Origin: Pictodentalium vernedei
Taxonomy: Eukaryota; Mollusca; Scaphopoda; Dentaliida; Dentaliidae
Assembly: GCA_031216915.1 (NCBI GenBank)
Contig: CM062296.1
Location: forward strand, 665,261,838 to 665,325,837
Direction: 5' to 3'
Length of the DNA: 64,000 nt
Shown here piece after piece: positions 20,101 through 33,847 of the stretch. Under the pieces are notes generated by a model. It saw nothing but the letters and a program-made list of their open reading frames with translations. It was not told the origin of the DNA and made no database searches. A program made the position numbers and the translations under genes. Numbering within the stretch: position 1 is the first letter of the stretch; each line of letters opens with the position of its first letter.

Positions 20101-20807
20101 CTGGCTAATTTGACATTAAAATTGAACAGACAGCAGTGTCGCTCATACGCCCACTACGTCCAGACCACTGGAGGCAGCTACACGAAATTTTCAGAAGTTG
20201 TTCTACTCTTCCTGCCCGACAGGTTAGTATCTTTGTCGAGTGGCGTGACCGCGTGGGAACAATGTGGATCGCGTGGAAACCGAAGGGACGATTCGTCCCT
20301 CCTCTATTCCCAATGCAACGACGTTTCCATTCACTATTCACCTGTCACCCGTCGAGTTTGGCATTATTTCTGTCTATTTGACGAACTGTTCAGCTTTCAA
20401 TATTCACACGTTCACGTGGGACTGAACGTTTGGAGTTAAACTGCTTATTTCAGAGCGTACCGGCAGAAACTGACAACTCGACCCGGTGGCGAAAAAGCCG
20501 TCGTCTGGCTAATTTGACATTCAAACTGAACAGATACAATGTCGGATACACGCCAATTATGTCCCGACCATACAAGGCAACAACTTCAGATTCTCAGAAT
20601 GTTTTCTCCTGTCCCTGCCCGATAGTTTAGTATCTTTGTCAAGTGCCAAGACCGCGTGGAAACACCGTGGATCAGGTGGAAACCGAGGGGACGATTCGTC
20701 CCTACTTTCTTCTCAATTCAACGACTTTCCTATTCATTATTTACCTGTCACCGGCTGAGTTTGGCATTATATCTGTCTATTTGATGAACTTTTCAACCTT
20801 AACTATT
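20101..20807. repeat. 404-bp repeat pair (A2)
   Basis: Copies start at 20101 and 20505. The second copy reads GCCCGATAGTTTAG where other units read GCCCGACAGTTTAG. Confidence 0.85.
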
Positions 20808-21197
20808 TGCGGCCTCGTGTTTCACCACCGAAAGGCCACTGCACGGTTACCAATATATTCAGGGACTGATTTTGCGAAAAAAAACAATTATTCCGACTGT
20901 ACCCACATGGGAACTCTTAAATCTGTAAGGGTTAAATTTTTAATAATAACGTATAAAACAGAAGTTGTCGTGCTACACTTGCAGCATGCAGGCATAGAAA
21001 ACATTCAGCGCTCAATGAATTAGGAATGGAGTAAATTGTCACTTAAACCAGCGAAATTCTGAAAAAAATGAGAGTTTTTTTTCGATGGCACCTACCTTTA
21101 TGCATCCGAGACAGGGACTGCGTTAAACTTTACAGCAACCTTATAACAGAAAATATTCTTGGAATTGAACTGTGAATCCGAATTTCGAAAGCCTACA

Positions 21198-21280
21198 GAA
21201 TGCAAATGGGTGGGTGGCGGGCATCATCACTGGATCTAATGTTGTATTTCATGTTTTCTTTATATTCTATTTATTTTTTT

Positions 21281-21342
<62 letters not shown>

Positions 21343-21537
21343 ATTTGTGTTTGTCTATAATGTTTATAATATTTTGATTTTGCTAGATTCTGTTATTTAT
21401 GGAATACGTTCTGCCATATTGTAAATTATTAGTCACCGTACAGGAACGGAAGGGCTTCTAAGTGGTAAGCACTTGTCCTCCAATCCTGATTTGCATTGTC
21501 AAATGGCAAATAAAATATGTTTAATCTAATCTAACAG
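21198..21537 (+). mobile_element. LINE 3'-end-like fragment with (CT)n (A2)
   Basis: CT tract of 54 bp at 21283-21336. Confidence 0.5.
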
Positions 21538-21634
21538 TAGGGCGGGGGGGGGGGGCATGTATCCTAGGTAAAAAAACAGCAGGGTGCAGGTGTTCTAGGT
21601 AAAATAAACAGCATGGGGGGGGGGGATGTCCCCG
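21538..21634. repeat. G-tract minisatellite (A2)
   Basis: G runs of 12 (21544-21555) and 11 (21615-21625). Confidence 0.75.
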
Positions 21635-22548
21635 CTAATTAATTTTAATAGCAGGCAGTTGTTCATGGGGCAGGTGTCCTATCCCACTGGTACTTGGCCT
21701 TGATGGAAATAACATTTCAACAAGAAACAACGGGAAACTTATTTGCAATAAAGCTGCAAATACAAACTTGATTTTAGGACCATTCCATGGACATTTTAAA
21801 GCCTACTGCGATATCAGCGTTTCTTACTCTCGTCCTTTCACCACACCGCAGTATTTTACCCGAGTCGAGTTCTGATGTCATGCAAGTTTGACGGACATGC
21901 TTTCAATTATGTTATTGACAACAACATATTTATAATTTCGTGCTTACTGATCCGAATTTTGAATATGACACACACAATCGCGAAAGCATTTTCTGAAAAA
22001 CACGATTCTGTAAAAGGTTTTAATGAAATTTGATTATTTTTTTTATTTTCTATTTCGATGGCTCTTGTCGAAAAGGTGCTAATCACTGATCGTCCCAAAC
22101 GAGATCAAAGACACACCGTAGTTTAATAACAGACAGAGAATCTTCTAAGAATATACATGCGCAATCCTAAAATGCAATAAATCAAGTGTTTTTTCACGTT
22201 TTATGAGAGAAATATGTCCAATTGTATCATTGAATCATTTTTAGGTATATGTGGGTGAGAAATTTTCTATACGGACAAAATACAGGCTAAATAAAATATT
22301 TGCCATTATTTTCCGCAGACGTATTTTTGTCTTTGCTTCTTGGGGAAATTTCTTGCTGCTAAATACAACGAAGGTGTGTTATTTGATGTGGTCAGAACCG
22401 TCAGGTGGTCGGGTCCGAAACCGCACCTCGCAGAAGATGTAGTGGGGGGTGTCGATTTTACAAGTAATGTAGGCAGCGTACACGGCATGGGCTGTCTGTC
22501 TTTAATCCGACAAAACAGGGTTAAGGCTTGGGTTTTTGAATACCCTTA

Positions 22549-22570
22549 TTTATTTATTTATTTATTTATT

Positions 22571-22661
<91 letters not shown>

Positions 22662-23015
22662 TTGGTGTTTAAGGTCACATACTTCTGCACAATGGCTAAT
22701 CGTGACCGTGACAGTTTTAGAGGTGGAGGAAGCCGGAGTACCCGGAGAGAACCACCAAGCATCGACGAGCAACTGTCAGCTCCTCAACATTCTCACTCTG
22801 TTCAGGCTCCGCTCAGGCAGGGTTACAGAGGTTGAAGACATGTGCACCATCGACGTGCAGAATGCCTTAGTACACGGGGACATCGTGCCCCTATGTCGGC
22901 AACCGGACCAAAGTGCCTTGCCCAAGGACACAACGTGAGTCGTCCCGGACGGGGATCGAACTCGGGACCTCTAGCATAGAAGTACAACAGTCTACCACTG
23001 AGCCACCGCGCTCCC
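22549..23015 (-). mobile_element. tRNA-derived SINE (A2 copy)
   Basis: Target-site duplications at 22536-22548 and 23016-23028; TTTA tail 22549-22663 (115 bp), with one TTTTA irregularity near its left end that is shared by A1, A3, A4, A6 and A7. Confidence 0.93.
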
Positions 23016-23028
23016 TTGAATACCCTTA

Positions 23029-25210
23029 ATACTATCATACATTATCCCCCAGGAATTCTAAATCTGATAAAAGAGGTCATGTTTATCTATTGCATACCCA
23101 TTTTGCTGCCCGAAAACAGCCGATTTTATTAAAATTTTGACGTTTAGCAGCCGGTAGAGGGATTAACAAACGACTAGCGGAATATTCTATCTATGCAATT
23201 TGTAAGACCTGCCAATGTCAAATTGTTCTTGAAAATCCCCAACAAGCAGTTAGCGAAATCCACGAAAATGTAAATTTTAAGCGTTTAAGGGGCATCTCTC
23301 CTTATCCAGTTCAAAATGGGTTAAGTTTCATTCTTTTAAATACCCTTACTACTTACAAACCTTAAACACCAATTAGATTCCATGATTTTTCTTGACCCCC
23401 ACAGTGTCTGATGAATTGTTTTTAACTGTCTCACAAAAGTTGCTTCATTGATGTTATGAGAAAGGTGAGTATAGTAGTCTCAAATGATTCGGTTTGGTTT
23501 TGATAAAAAAATGTTTAAGTAAAACCCATCATTAATGGTAGAATGGGTTAATATCAATATCAATGTTTCCCTATCAGTTTTGCGTCCGGTAAAAGCCCAT
23601 GAAAGGTTAACAAATGCCTACCAGAATAATTGATCCATGCAACTGGTCATATGACACCAAGACCTATCAACGGCCATTTTCTCTTGAAAACCCCACAAAA
23701 TGTTTGTAAAGAAATCCAGGGAAAACGATTTTTAAGCTTTTGATGGGTATCCCTGTTAACCTCCCCAACAGGGGTTAACGCTTGGCTTTTTGAATACCTT
23801 TATTACTTACAAACTTACAAAAATGGTCCTCTGTGAATTCCACTTCAAACAAAGGAGATTATGTTTATCTCTCATGTATACATTAGGTGCTGTGCGTGTC
23901 TGAAAACAGTCCCATGTTAACAACATTACGATGCTTGGCAGCTTGTAGATGGTTAATGTCACATAAACACCTACGAATAGTCAATTTGTCTTGAAACCCT
24001 ACAAGTTACCGTTAGGGAAATTCACAGAAAATGGGAATTTAAAGCTTTCAAGGGATATCTCTCTTTAGCCTGCCCAAAATGGGTTAAGACGTCGACTTTT
24101 GAATACCCTTACTACTTACAAAAATGTTTCCATATAAATTGTACGCGCGATAAAAGAAGGAACTTTTCTTTGTGGTGTACCCTTTGGGTGCTGTTGGTGT
24201 GCAAAAACAGCCCATTTTATCGCAATTTTGACCTTCAGCAGCCCGGGGAGGGTTAACTAATGCTGACCGGAATATTTTGTTCATGCGACTTGTAATGTCA
24301 CACTAAGACCTGCAAATAGCCGATTTTTCTTGAAAACCTACAAGATGTAGTTAGAGAAATCCACAGAAAACGGGTATTTTAAGATTTTAATGGGTATCTC
24401 TCTTTAACCAGCCCCAAATGGGTTAAGACGTCAAATTTTGAATACCCTTACCACTTTCAAAAATATTTTCCGATCAATTTTGCGTCCGATAAATGAAGGC
24501 CCCTTTCTCTGTGGTATATCGTTTGGGTGCTGTTGGTGTCTAAAAACAGCCCATTTTATCACAATTTTTACGTTTAGCAGCTCGGGGAGGGTTAACTAAT
24601 GCTGACCGGAATATTTTATCCATGCAACTTGTAATGTCACACCAAGACCTGAGAGTGACCAATTTTTCTTGAAAATCTACAAGACTCGTTTAGAGAAATC
24701 CACAGAAAACATGAAGTTTTGAGCTTTTTTGGGGTATTGCTGTTTAACCAGCCCAAAACGGGTTAACACTTGGTTTTCTGAACACCCTTATTACTTACAA
24801 AAATGATCCTCGGTGAATTCCACTTCCAATAAAGGAAGTTATGTTTACCACTCGGGTATCGTTTGGGTGTTGTGGGGGTCTGAAAACGGCCCATTTCATC
24901 AAAATTTCGATGTTTGGCAGCCTGTGGAGGGTTACCATATGCATCGCCAAATATGTCGTGTGTATCAAAGGTTGTGTCATAGGTAGGTCTAGTAATGATG
25001 GATGTTTAAAAAAAATCCTAAAGACGTGTTTCGAGAAAGTGCCGATAAACCCCAATTTTGGCAGTTTTTTGCCAATTCTGGCGAAATAAGGGTTAAATCG
25101 AAAATTCCGCTTCGGTACATTTTTAGATTTTTTGCCCCTCTATGCGTGTGCAAAATTTCGTGAAAATCGGTTCGAAAATGGCTTCTGAATCGTACGGACA
25201 AAATGTGTAG
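23029..25210. repeat. 340-bp satellite array (A2)
   Basis: A-type monomer order with the GATTCCATGA intrusion at about 23375. Carries AGGGTTAAC near 24590, unlike A1, A4, A5 and A6. The final GTGTGG motif reads GTGTAG here. Confidence 0.9.
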
Positions 25211-25312
25211 AAAAAAAAAAAAAAAACCCAAAAAACCCCCCCCCCAAAAAAAAAAAAAAAAAAAAATAATAATCCCTAGAAAAACAATAGTCTTTTCCAG
25301 AGGGAAAAGCCT
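25211..25312. repeat. Poly-A tract with one hairpin cassette (A3)
   Basis: Only one cassette (25265-25312), of the CCCTAG type that is second elsewhere. The first cassette and one poly-A were lost or never duplicated here; loss by recombination between the two poly-A tracts is the simpler reading. Confidence 0.8.
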
Positions 25313-26167
25313 AACAAGATTTTTCGATTTCAAGAAATCGAGAGATTCACCTATTCCGCTTGTCTTTTTAGGCAGCGACGAAATAAGATTGCATATAGAG
25401 CTGGTAGTTTTTTAGGCTATATTAAGTGCATAGCCGATAGAAAACTCCCTACAGTGTCTAACAATTCTTTCGGCAATACTCTTTCACATTGGCGTGAATG
25501 CTGTATGCTTAATCTCCAAGTTAGGGCTAAATAGCAAACCCGTTGAACAGATCGCGTGTACTTAATAATAACAACATGTGCATGTGTGACACCATACATT
25601 GTGGCGAACGTTTTCGCAGCAGCCATCCCAAACATTCAGCGTTTGTACCTGAAGCTCACCCGAACTCGGTCATATTATTAGAAAGTCCCGAAACCAAGCA
25701 TGGGCCTCGAGGCAGCCGCCCCTCTCTCTCAACCCACACCCCGAACGTGCACATACCCTCTCCTGACATTCAACATGATAGAATGGGAAATTGGTGTCTC
25801 TCTCTGTGTGAAAAGATGCGGTAACTATTTGTGAAGAATGAGTGAAAAAATGATGGAAATCGGCCAAGAATTGGCCGAGATATAGCGTTTTAATGAGTTG
25901 AGGTAATTGTTTGAATTTGGTCCCGTTCTAGCCGGTGCGACCTGACGCTGGGTATATGTCTGGGGTTGTGGCACTGCTCCCCCTGTGGGGTAGTTCCGCT
26001 TGAAATCGTGGATTCTCAGTTTCTGGTGGAGAGACGCTGGTGACTGAAAGATGCATTGTGTACACTGGCGCCAAATGGACCTCGCCAAGCTGGTAACAGT
26101 TAGATATTTGTCAGAAATGAAAAGTGGACAGTAATCGCGCATGGGTTAATGGCGAATAGGCGGTAAT

Positions 26168-26874
26168 CTGGCTAATTTGACATTAAAATTGAACAGACAG
26201 CAGTGTCGCTCATACGCCCACTACGTCCAGACCACTGGAGGCAGCTACACGAAATTTTCAGAAGTTGTTCTACTCTTCCTGCCCGACAGGTTAGTATCTT
26301 TGTCGAGTGGCGTGACCGCGTGGGAACAATGTGGATCGCGTGGAAACCGAAGGGACGATTCGTCCCTCCTCTATTCCCAATGCAACGACGTTTCCATTCA
26401 CTATTCACCTGTCACCCGTCGAGTTTGGCATTATTTCTGTCTATTTGACGAACTGTTCAGCTTTCAATATTCACACGTTCACGTGGGACTGAACGTTTGG
26501 AGTTAAACTGCTTATTTCAGAGCGTACCGGCAGAAACTGACAACTCGACCCGGTGGCGAAAAAGCCGTCGTCTGGCTAATTTGACATTCAAACTGAACAG
26601 ATACAATGTCGGATACACGCCAATTATGTCCCGACCATACAAGGCAACAACTTCAGATTCTCAGAATGTTTTCTCCTGTCCCTGCCCGACAGTTTAGTAT
26701 CTTTGTCAAGTGCCAAGACCGCGTGGAAACACCGTGGATCAGGTGGAAACCGAGGGGACGATTCGTCCCTACTTTCTTCTCAATTCAACGACTTTCCTAT
26801 TCATTATTTACCTGTCACCGGCTGAGTTTGGCATTATATCTGTCTATTTGATGAACTTTTCAACCTTAACTATT
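26168..26874. repeat. 404-bp repeat pair (A3)
   Basis: Copies start at 26168 and 26572, with both GGGACGATTCGTCCC palindromes intact. Confidence 0.85.
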
Positions 26875-27264
26875 TGCGGCCTCGTGTTTCACCACCGAAA
26901 GGCCACTGCACGGTTACCAATATATTCAGGGACTGATTTTGCGAAAAAAAACAATTATTCCGACTGTACCCACATGGGAACTCTTAAATCTGTAAGGGTT
27001 AAATTTTTAATAATAACGTATAAAACAGAAGTTGTCGTGCTACACTTGCTGCATGCAGGCATAGAAAACATTCAGCGCTCAATGAATTAGGAATGGAGTA
27101 AATTGTCACTTAAACCAGCGAAATTCTGAAAAAAATGAGAGTTTTTTTTCGATGGCACCTACCTTTATGCATCCGAGACAGGGACTGCGTTAAACTTTAC
27201 AGCAACCTTATAACAGAAAATATTCTTGGAATTGAACTGTGAATCCGAATTTCGAAAGCCTACA

Positions 27265-27347
27265 GAATGCAAATGGGTGGGTGGCGGGCATCATCACTGG
27301 ATCTAATGTTGTATTTCATGTTTTCTTTATATTCTATTTATTTTTTT

Positions 27348-27385
<38 letters not shown>

Positions 27386-27577
27386 ATTTGTGTTTGTCTA
27401 TGTTTATAATATTTTGATTTTGCTAGATTCTGTTATTTATGGAATACGTTCTGCCATATTGTAAATTATTAGTCACCGTACAGGAACGGAAGGGCTTCTA
27501 AGTGGTAAGCACTTGTCCTCCAATCCTGATTTGCATTGTCAAATGGCAAATAAAATATGTTTAATCTAATCTAACAG
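27265..27577 (+). mobile_element. LINE 3'-end-like fragment with (CT)n (A3)
   Basis: Shortest CT tract in the array, 30 bp at 27350-27379. Confidence 0.5.
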
Positions 27578-27675
27578 TAGGGCGGGGGGGGGGGGCATGT
27601 ATCCTAGGTAAAAAAACAGCAGGGTGCAGGTGTTCTAGGTAAAATAAACAGCATGGGGGGGGGGGGATGTCCCCG
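27578..27675. repeat. G-tract minisatellite (A3)
   Basis: G runs of 12 at 27584-27595 and 12 at 27655-27666. Confidence 0.75.
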
Positions 27676-28589
27676 CTAATTAATTTTAATAGCAGGCAGT
27701 TGTTCATGGGGCAGGTGTCCTATCCCACTGGTACTTGGCCTTGATGGAAATAACATTTCAACAAGAAACAACGGGAAACTTATTTGCAATAAAGCTGCAA
27801 ATACAAACTTGATTTTAGGACCATTCCATGGACATTTTAAAGCCTACTGCGATATCAGCGTTTCTTACTCTCGTCCTTTCACCACACCGCAGTATTTTAC
27901 CTGAGTCGAGTTCTGATGTCATGCAAGTTTGACGGACATGCTTTCAATTATGTTATTGACAACAACATATTTATAATTTCGTGCTTACTGATCCGAATTT
28001 TGAAAATGACACACGCAATCGCGAAAGCATTTTCTGAAAAACACGATTCTGTAAAAGGTTTTAATGAAATTTGATTATTTTTTTTATTTTCTATTTCGAT
28101 GGCTCTTGTCGAAAAGGTGCTAATCACTGATCGTCCCAAACGAGATCAAAGACACGCCGTAGTTTAATAACAGACAGAGAATCTTCTAAGAATATACATG
28201 CGCAATCCTAAAATGCAATAAATCAAGTGTTTTTTCACGTTTTATGAGAGAAATATGTCCAATTGTATCATTGAATCATTTTTAGGTATATGTGGGTGAG
28301 AAATTTTCTATACAGACAAAATACAGGCTAAATAAAATATTTGCCATTATTTTCCGCAGACGTATTTTTGTCTTTGCTTCTTGGGGAAATTTCTTGCTGC
28401 TAAATACAACGAAGGTGTGTTATTTGATGTGGTCAGAACCGTCAGGTGGTCGGGTCCGAAACCGCACCTCGCAGAAGATGTAGTGGGGGGTGTCGATTTT
28501 ACAAGTAATGTAGGCAGCGTACACGGCATGGGCTGTCTGTCTTTAATCCGACAAAACAGGGTTAAGGCTTGGGTTTTTGAATACCCTTA

Positions 28590-28611
28590 TTTATTTATTT
28601 ATTTATTTATT

Positions 28612-28702
<91 letters not shown>

Positions 28703-29056
28703 TTGGTGTTTAAGGTCACATACTTCTGCACAATGGCTAATCGTGACCGTGACAGTTTTAGAGGTGGAGGAAGCCGGAGTACCCAGAGAGAACCACCAAG
28801 CATCGACGAGCAACTGTCAGCTCCTCAACATTCTCACTCTGTTCAGGCTCCGCTCAGGCAGGGTTACAGAGGTTGAAGACATGTGCACCATCGACGTGCA
28901 GAATGCCTTAGTACACGGGGACATCGTGCCCCTATGTCGGCAACCGGACCAAAGTGCCTTGCCCAAGGACACAACGTGAGTCGTCCCGGACGGGGATCGA
29001 ACTCGGGACCTCTAGCATAGAAGTACAACAGTCTACCACTGAGCCACCGCGCTCCC
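28590..29056 (-). mobile_element. tRNA-derived SINE (A3 copy)
   Basis: Target-site duplications at 28577-28589 and 29057-29069; tail 28590-28704 (115 bp). Carries the CCCAGAGAG variant shared with A1 and A5. Confidence 0.93.
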
Positions 29057-29069
29057 TTGAATACCCTTA

Positions 29070-31251
29070 ATACTATCATACATTATCCCCCAGGAATTCT
29101 AAATCTGATAAAAGAGGTCATGTTTATCTATTGCATACCCATTTTGTTGCCCGAAAACAGCCGATTTTATTAAAATTTTGACGTTTAGCAGCCGGTAGAG
29201 GGATTAACAAATGACTAGCGGAATATTCTATCTATGCAATTTGTAAGACCTGCCAATGTCAAATTGTTCTTGAAAATCCCCAACAAGCAGTTAGCGAAAT
29301 CCACGAAAATGTAAATTTTAAGCGTTTAAGGGGCATCTCTCCTTATCCAGTTCAAAATGGGTTAAGTTTCATTCTTTTAAATACCCTTACTACTTACAAA
29401 CCTTAAACACCAATTAGATTCCATGATTTTTCTTGACCCCCACAGTGTCTGATGAATTGTTTTTAACTGTCTCACAAAAGTTGCTTCATTGATGTTATGA
29501 GAAAGGTGAGTATAGTAGTCTCAAATGATTCGGTTTGGTTTTGATAAAAAAATGTTTAAGTAAAACCCATCATTAATGGTAGAATGGGTTAATATCAATA
29601 TCAATGTTTCCCTATCAGTTTTGCGTCCGGTAAAAGCCCATGAAAGGTTAACAAATGCCTACCAGAATAATTGATCCATGCAACTGGTCATATGACACCA
29701 AGACCTATCAACGGCCATTTTCTCTTGAAAACCCCACAAAATGTTTGTAAAGAAATCCAGGGAAAACGATTTTTAAGCTTTTGATGGGTATCCCTGTTAA
29801 CCTCCCCAACAGGGGTTAACGCTTGGCTTTTTGAATACCTTTATTACTTACAAACTTACAAAAATGGTCCTCTGTGAATTCCACTTCAAACAAAGGAGAT
29901 TATGTTTATCTCTCATGTATACATTAGGTGCTGTGCGTGTCTGAAAACAGTCCCATGTTAACAACATTACGATGCTTGGCAGCTTGTAGATGGTTAATGT
30001 CACATAAACACCTACGAATAGTCAATTTGTCTTGAAACCCTACAAGTTACCGTTAGGGAAATTCACAGAAAATGGGAATTTAAAGCTTTCAAGGGATATC
30101 TCTCTTTAGCCTGCCCAAAATGGGTTAAGACGTCGACTTTTGAATACCCTTACTACTTACAAAAATGTTTCCATATAAATTGTACGCGCGATAAAAGAAG
30201 GAACTTTTCTTTGTGGTGTACCCTTTGGGTGCTGTTGGTGTGCAAAAACAGCCCATTTTATCGCAATTTTGACCTTCAGCAGCCCGGGGAGGGTTAACTA
30301 ATGCTGACCGGAATATTTTGTTCATGCGACTTGTAATGTCACACCAAGACCTGCAAATAGCCGATTTTTCTTGAAAACCTACAAGATGTAGTTAGAGAAA
30401 TCCACAGAAAACGGGTATTTTAAGATTTTAATGGGTATCTCTCTTTAACCAGCCCCAAATGGGTTAAGACGTCAAATTTTGAATACCCTTACCACTTTCA
30501 AAAATATTTTCCGATCAATTTTGCGTCCGATAAATGAAGGCCCCTTTCTCTGTGGTATATCGTTTGGGTGCTGTTGGTGTCTAAAAACAGCCCATTTTAT
30601 CACAATTTTTACGTTTAGCAGCTCGGGGAGGGTTAACTAATGCTGACCGGAATATTTTATCCATGCAACTTGTAATGTCACACCAAGACCTGAGAGTGAC
30701 CAATTTTTCTTGAAAATCTACAAGACTCGTTTAGAGAAATCCACAGAAAACATGAAGTTTTGAGCTTTTTTGGGGTATTGCTGTTTAACCAGCCCAAAAC
30801 GGGTTAACACTTGGTTTTCTGAACACCCTTATTACTTACAAAAATGATCCTCGGTGAATTCCACTTCCAATAAAGGAAGTTATGTTTACCACTCGGGTAT
30901 CGTTTGGGTGTTGTGGGGGTCTGAAAACGGCCCATTTCATCAAAATTTCGATGTTTGGCAGCCTGTGGAGGGTTACCATATGCATCGCCAAATATGTCGT
31001 GTGTATCAAAGGTTGTGTCATAGGTAGGTCTAGTAATGATGGATGTTTAAAAAAAATCCTAAAGACGTGTTTCGAGAAAGTGCCGATAAACCCCAATTTT
31101 GGCAGTTTTTTGCCAATTCTGGCGAAATAAGGGTTAAATCGAAAATTCCGCTTCGGTACATTTTTAGATTTTTTGCCCCTCTATGCGTGTGCAAAAGTTC
31201 GTGAAAATCGGTTCGAAAATGGCTTCTGAATCGTACGGACAAAATGTGTGG
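29070..31251. repeat. 340-bp satellite array (A3)
   Basis: A-type order. Private changes include ATTTTGTTGCCC near 29140 and AACAAATGACTAGC near 29207. Confidence 0.9.
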
Positions 31252-31428
31252 AAAAAAAAAAAAAAACCCCAAAAAAAAACCCCCCCAAAAAAAAAAAAAA
31301 AAAAAAAAAATAATAATCCGTAGAAAAACAATAGTCTTTTCCAGAGGGAAAAGCCTAAAAAAAAAAAAAAAAAATAAAAAAATAATAATCCCTAGAAAAA
31401 CAATAGTCTTTTCCAGAGGGAAAAGCCT
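31252..31428. repeat. Poly-A tracts with two hairpin cassettes (A4)
   Basis: Cassettes at 31309-31356 and 31381-31428. A single T interrupts the second poly-A (AAATAAAAAAATAAT). Confidence 0.75.
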
Positions 31429-32283
31429 AACAAGATTTTTCGATTTCAAGAAATCGAGAGATTCACCTATTCCGCTTGTCTTTTTAGGCAGCGACGAAAT
31501 AAGATTGCATTTAGAGCTGGTAGTTTTTTAGGCTATATTAAGTGCATAGCCGATAGAAAACTCCCTACAGTGTCTAACAATTCTTTCGGCAATACTCTTT
31601 CACATTGGCGTGAATGCTGTATGCTTAATCTCCAAGTTAGGGCTAAATAGCAAACCCGTTGAACAGATCGCGTGTACTTAATAATAACAACATGTGCATG
31701 TGTGACACCATACATTGTGGCGAACGTTTTCGCAGCAGCCATCCCAAACATTCAGCGTTTGTACCTGAAGCTCACCCGAACTCGGTCATATTATTAGAAA
31801 GTCCCGAAACCAAGCATGGGCCTCGAGGCAGCCGCCCCTCTCTCTCAACCCACACCCCGAACGTGCACATACCCTCTCCTGACATTCAACATGATAGAAT
31901 GGGAAATTGGTGTCGCTCTCTGTGTGAAAAGATGCGGTAACTATTTGTGAAGAATGAGTGAAAAAATGATGGAAATCGGCCAAGAATTGGCCGAGATATA
32001 GCGTTTTAATGAGTTGAGGTAATTGTTTGAATTTGGTCCCGTTCTAGCCGGTGCGACCTGACGCTGGGTATATGTCTGGGGTTGTGGCACTGCTCCCCCT
32101 GTGGGGTAGTTCCGCTTGAAATCGTGGATTCTCAGTTTCTGGTGGAGAGACGCTGGTGACTGAAAGATGCATTGTGTACACTGGCGCCAAATGGACCTCG
32201 CCAAGCTGGTAACAGTTAGATATTTGTCAGAAATGAAAAGTGGACAGTAATCGCGCATGGGTTAATGGCGAATAGGCGGTAAT

Positions 32284-32990
32284 CTGGCTAATTTGACATT
32301 AAAATTGAACAGACAGCAGTGTCGCTCATACGCCCACTACGTCCAGACCACTGGAGGCAGCTACACGAAATTTTCAGAAGTTGTTCTACTCTTCCTGCCC
32401 GACAGGTTAGTATCTTTGTCGAGTGGCGTGACCGCGTGGGAACAATGTGGATCGCGTGGAAACCGAAGGGACGATTCGTCCCTCCTCTATTCCCAATGCA
32501 ACGACGTTTCCATTCACTATTCACCTGTCACCCGTCGAGTTTGGCATTATTTCTGTCTATTTGACGAACTGTTCAGCTTTCAATATTCACACGTTCACGT
32601 GAGACTGAAAGTTTGGAGTTAAACTGCTTATTTCAGAGCGTACCGGCAGAAACTGACAACTCGACCCGGTGGCGAAAAAGCCGTCGTCTGGCTAATTTGA
32701 CATTCAAACTGAACAGATACAATGTCGGATACACGCCAATTATGTCCCGACCATACAAGGCAACAACTTCAGATTCTCAGAATGTTTTCTCCTGTCCCTG
32801 CCCGACAGTTTAGTATCTTTGTCAAGTGCCAAGACCGCGTGGAAACACCGTGGATCAGGTGGAAACCGAGGGGACGATTCGTCCCTACTTTCTTCTCAAT
32901 TCAACGACTTTCCTATTCATTATTTACCTGTCACCGGCTGAGTTTGGCATTATATCTGTCTATTTGATGAACTTTTCAACCTTAACTATT
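32284..32990. repeat. 404-bp repeat pair (A4)
   Basis: Copies start at 32284 and 32688. Confidence 0.85.
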
Positions 32991-33380
32991 TGCGGCCTCG
33001 TGTTTCACCACCGAAAGGCCACTGCACGGTTACCAATATATTCAGGGACTGATTTTGCGAAAAAAAACAATTATTCCGACTGTACCCACATGGGAACTCT
33101 TAAATCTGTAAGGGTTAAATTTTTAATAATAACGTATAAAACAGAAGTTGTCGTGCTACACTTGCTGCATGCAGGCATAGAAAACATTCAGCGCTCAATT
33201 AATTAGGAACGGAGTAAATTGTCACTTAAACCAGCGAAATTCTGAAAAAAATGAGAGTTTTTTTTCGATGGCACCTACCTTTATGCATCCGAGACAGGGA
33301 CTGCGTTAAACTTTACAGCAACCTTATAACAGAAAATATTCTTGGAATTGAACTGTGAATCCGAATTTCGAAAGCCTACA

Positions 33381-33463
33381 GAATGCAAATGGGTGGGTGG
33401 CGGGCATCATCACTGGATCTAATGTTGTATTTCATGTTTTCTTTATATTCTATTTATTTTTCT

Positions 33464-33553
<90 letters not shown>

Positions 33554-33748
33554 ATTTGTGTTTGTCTATAATGTTTATAACATTTTGATTTTGCTAGATT
33601 CTGTTATTTATGGAATACGTTCTGCCATATTGTAAATTATTAGTCACCGTACAGGAACGGAAGGGCTTCTAAGTGGTAAGCACTTGTCCTCTAATCCTGA
33701 TTTGCATTGTCAAATGGCAAATAAAATATGTTTAATCTAATCTAACAG
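33381..33748 (+). mobile_element. LINE 3'-end-like fragment with (CT)n (A4)
   Basis: CT tract of 82 bp at 33466-33547, preceded by TTTTTCTGA instead of TTTTTTTGA. Confidence 0.5.
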
Positions 33749-33847
33749 TAGGGCGGGGGGGGGGGGCATGTATCCTAGGTAAAAAAACAGCAGGGTGCAG
33801 GTGTTCTAGGTAAAATAAACAGCATGGGGGAGGGGGGGATGTCCCCG
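33749..33847. repeat. G-tract minisatellite (A4)
   Basis: First G run of 12 (33755-33766); the second is broken by an A into G5 and G7 (33826-33838). Confidence 0.75.

Larger units (their letters stand above)
19090..25210. repeat. Macrosatellite unit A2
   Basis: 6121-bp A unit. Private or shared marks: TTTTCACAGCAGCC at about 19545, ACACACAATCGC near 21970 (shared only with A8), and CACTAAGACC near 24301 where most units read CACCAAGACC. Confidence 0.93.
25211..31251. repeat. Macrosatellite unit A3
   Basis: Shortest A unit (6041 bp), owing to a single hairpin cassette, a short CT tract and a 3-bp loss in GTCTATGTTTATAAT near 27396. Confidence 0.93.
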
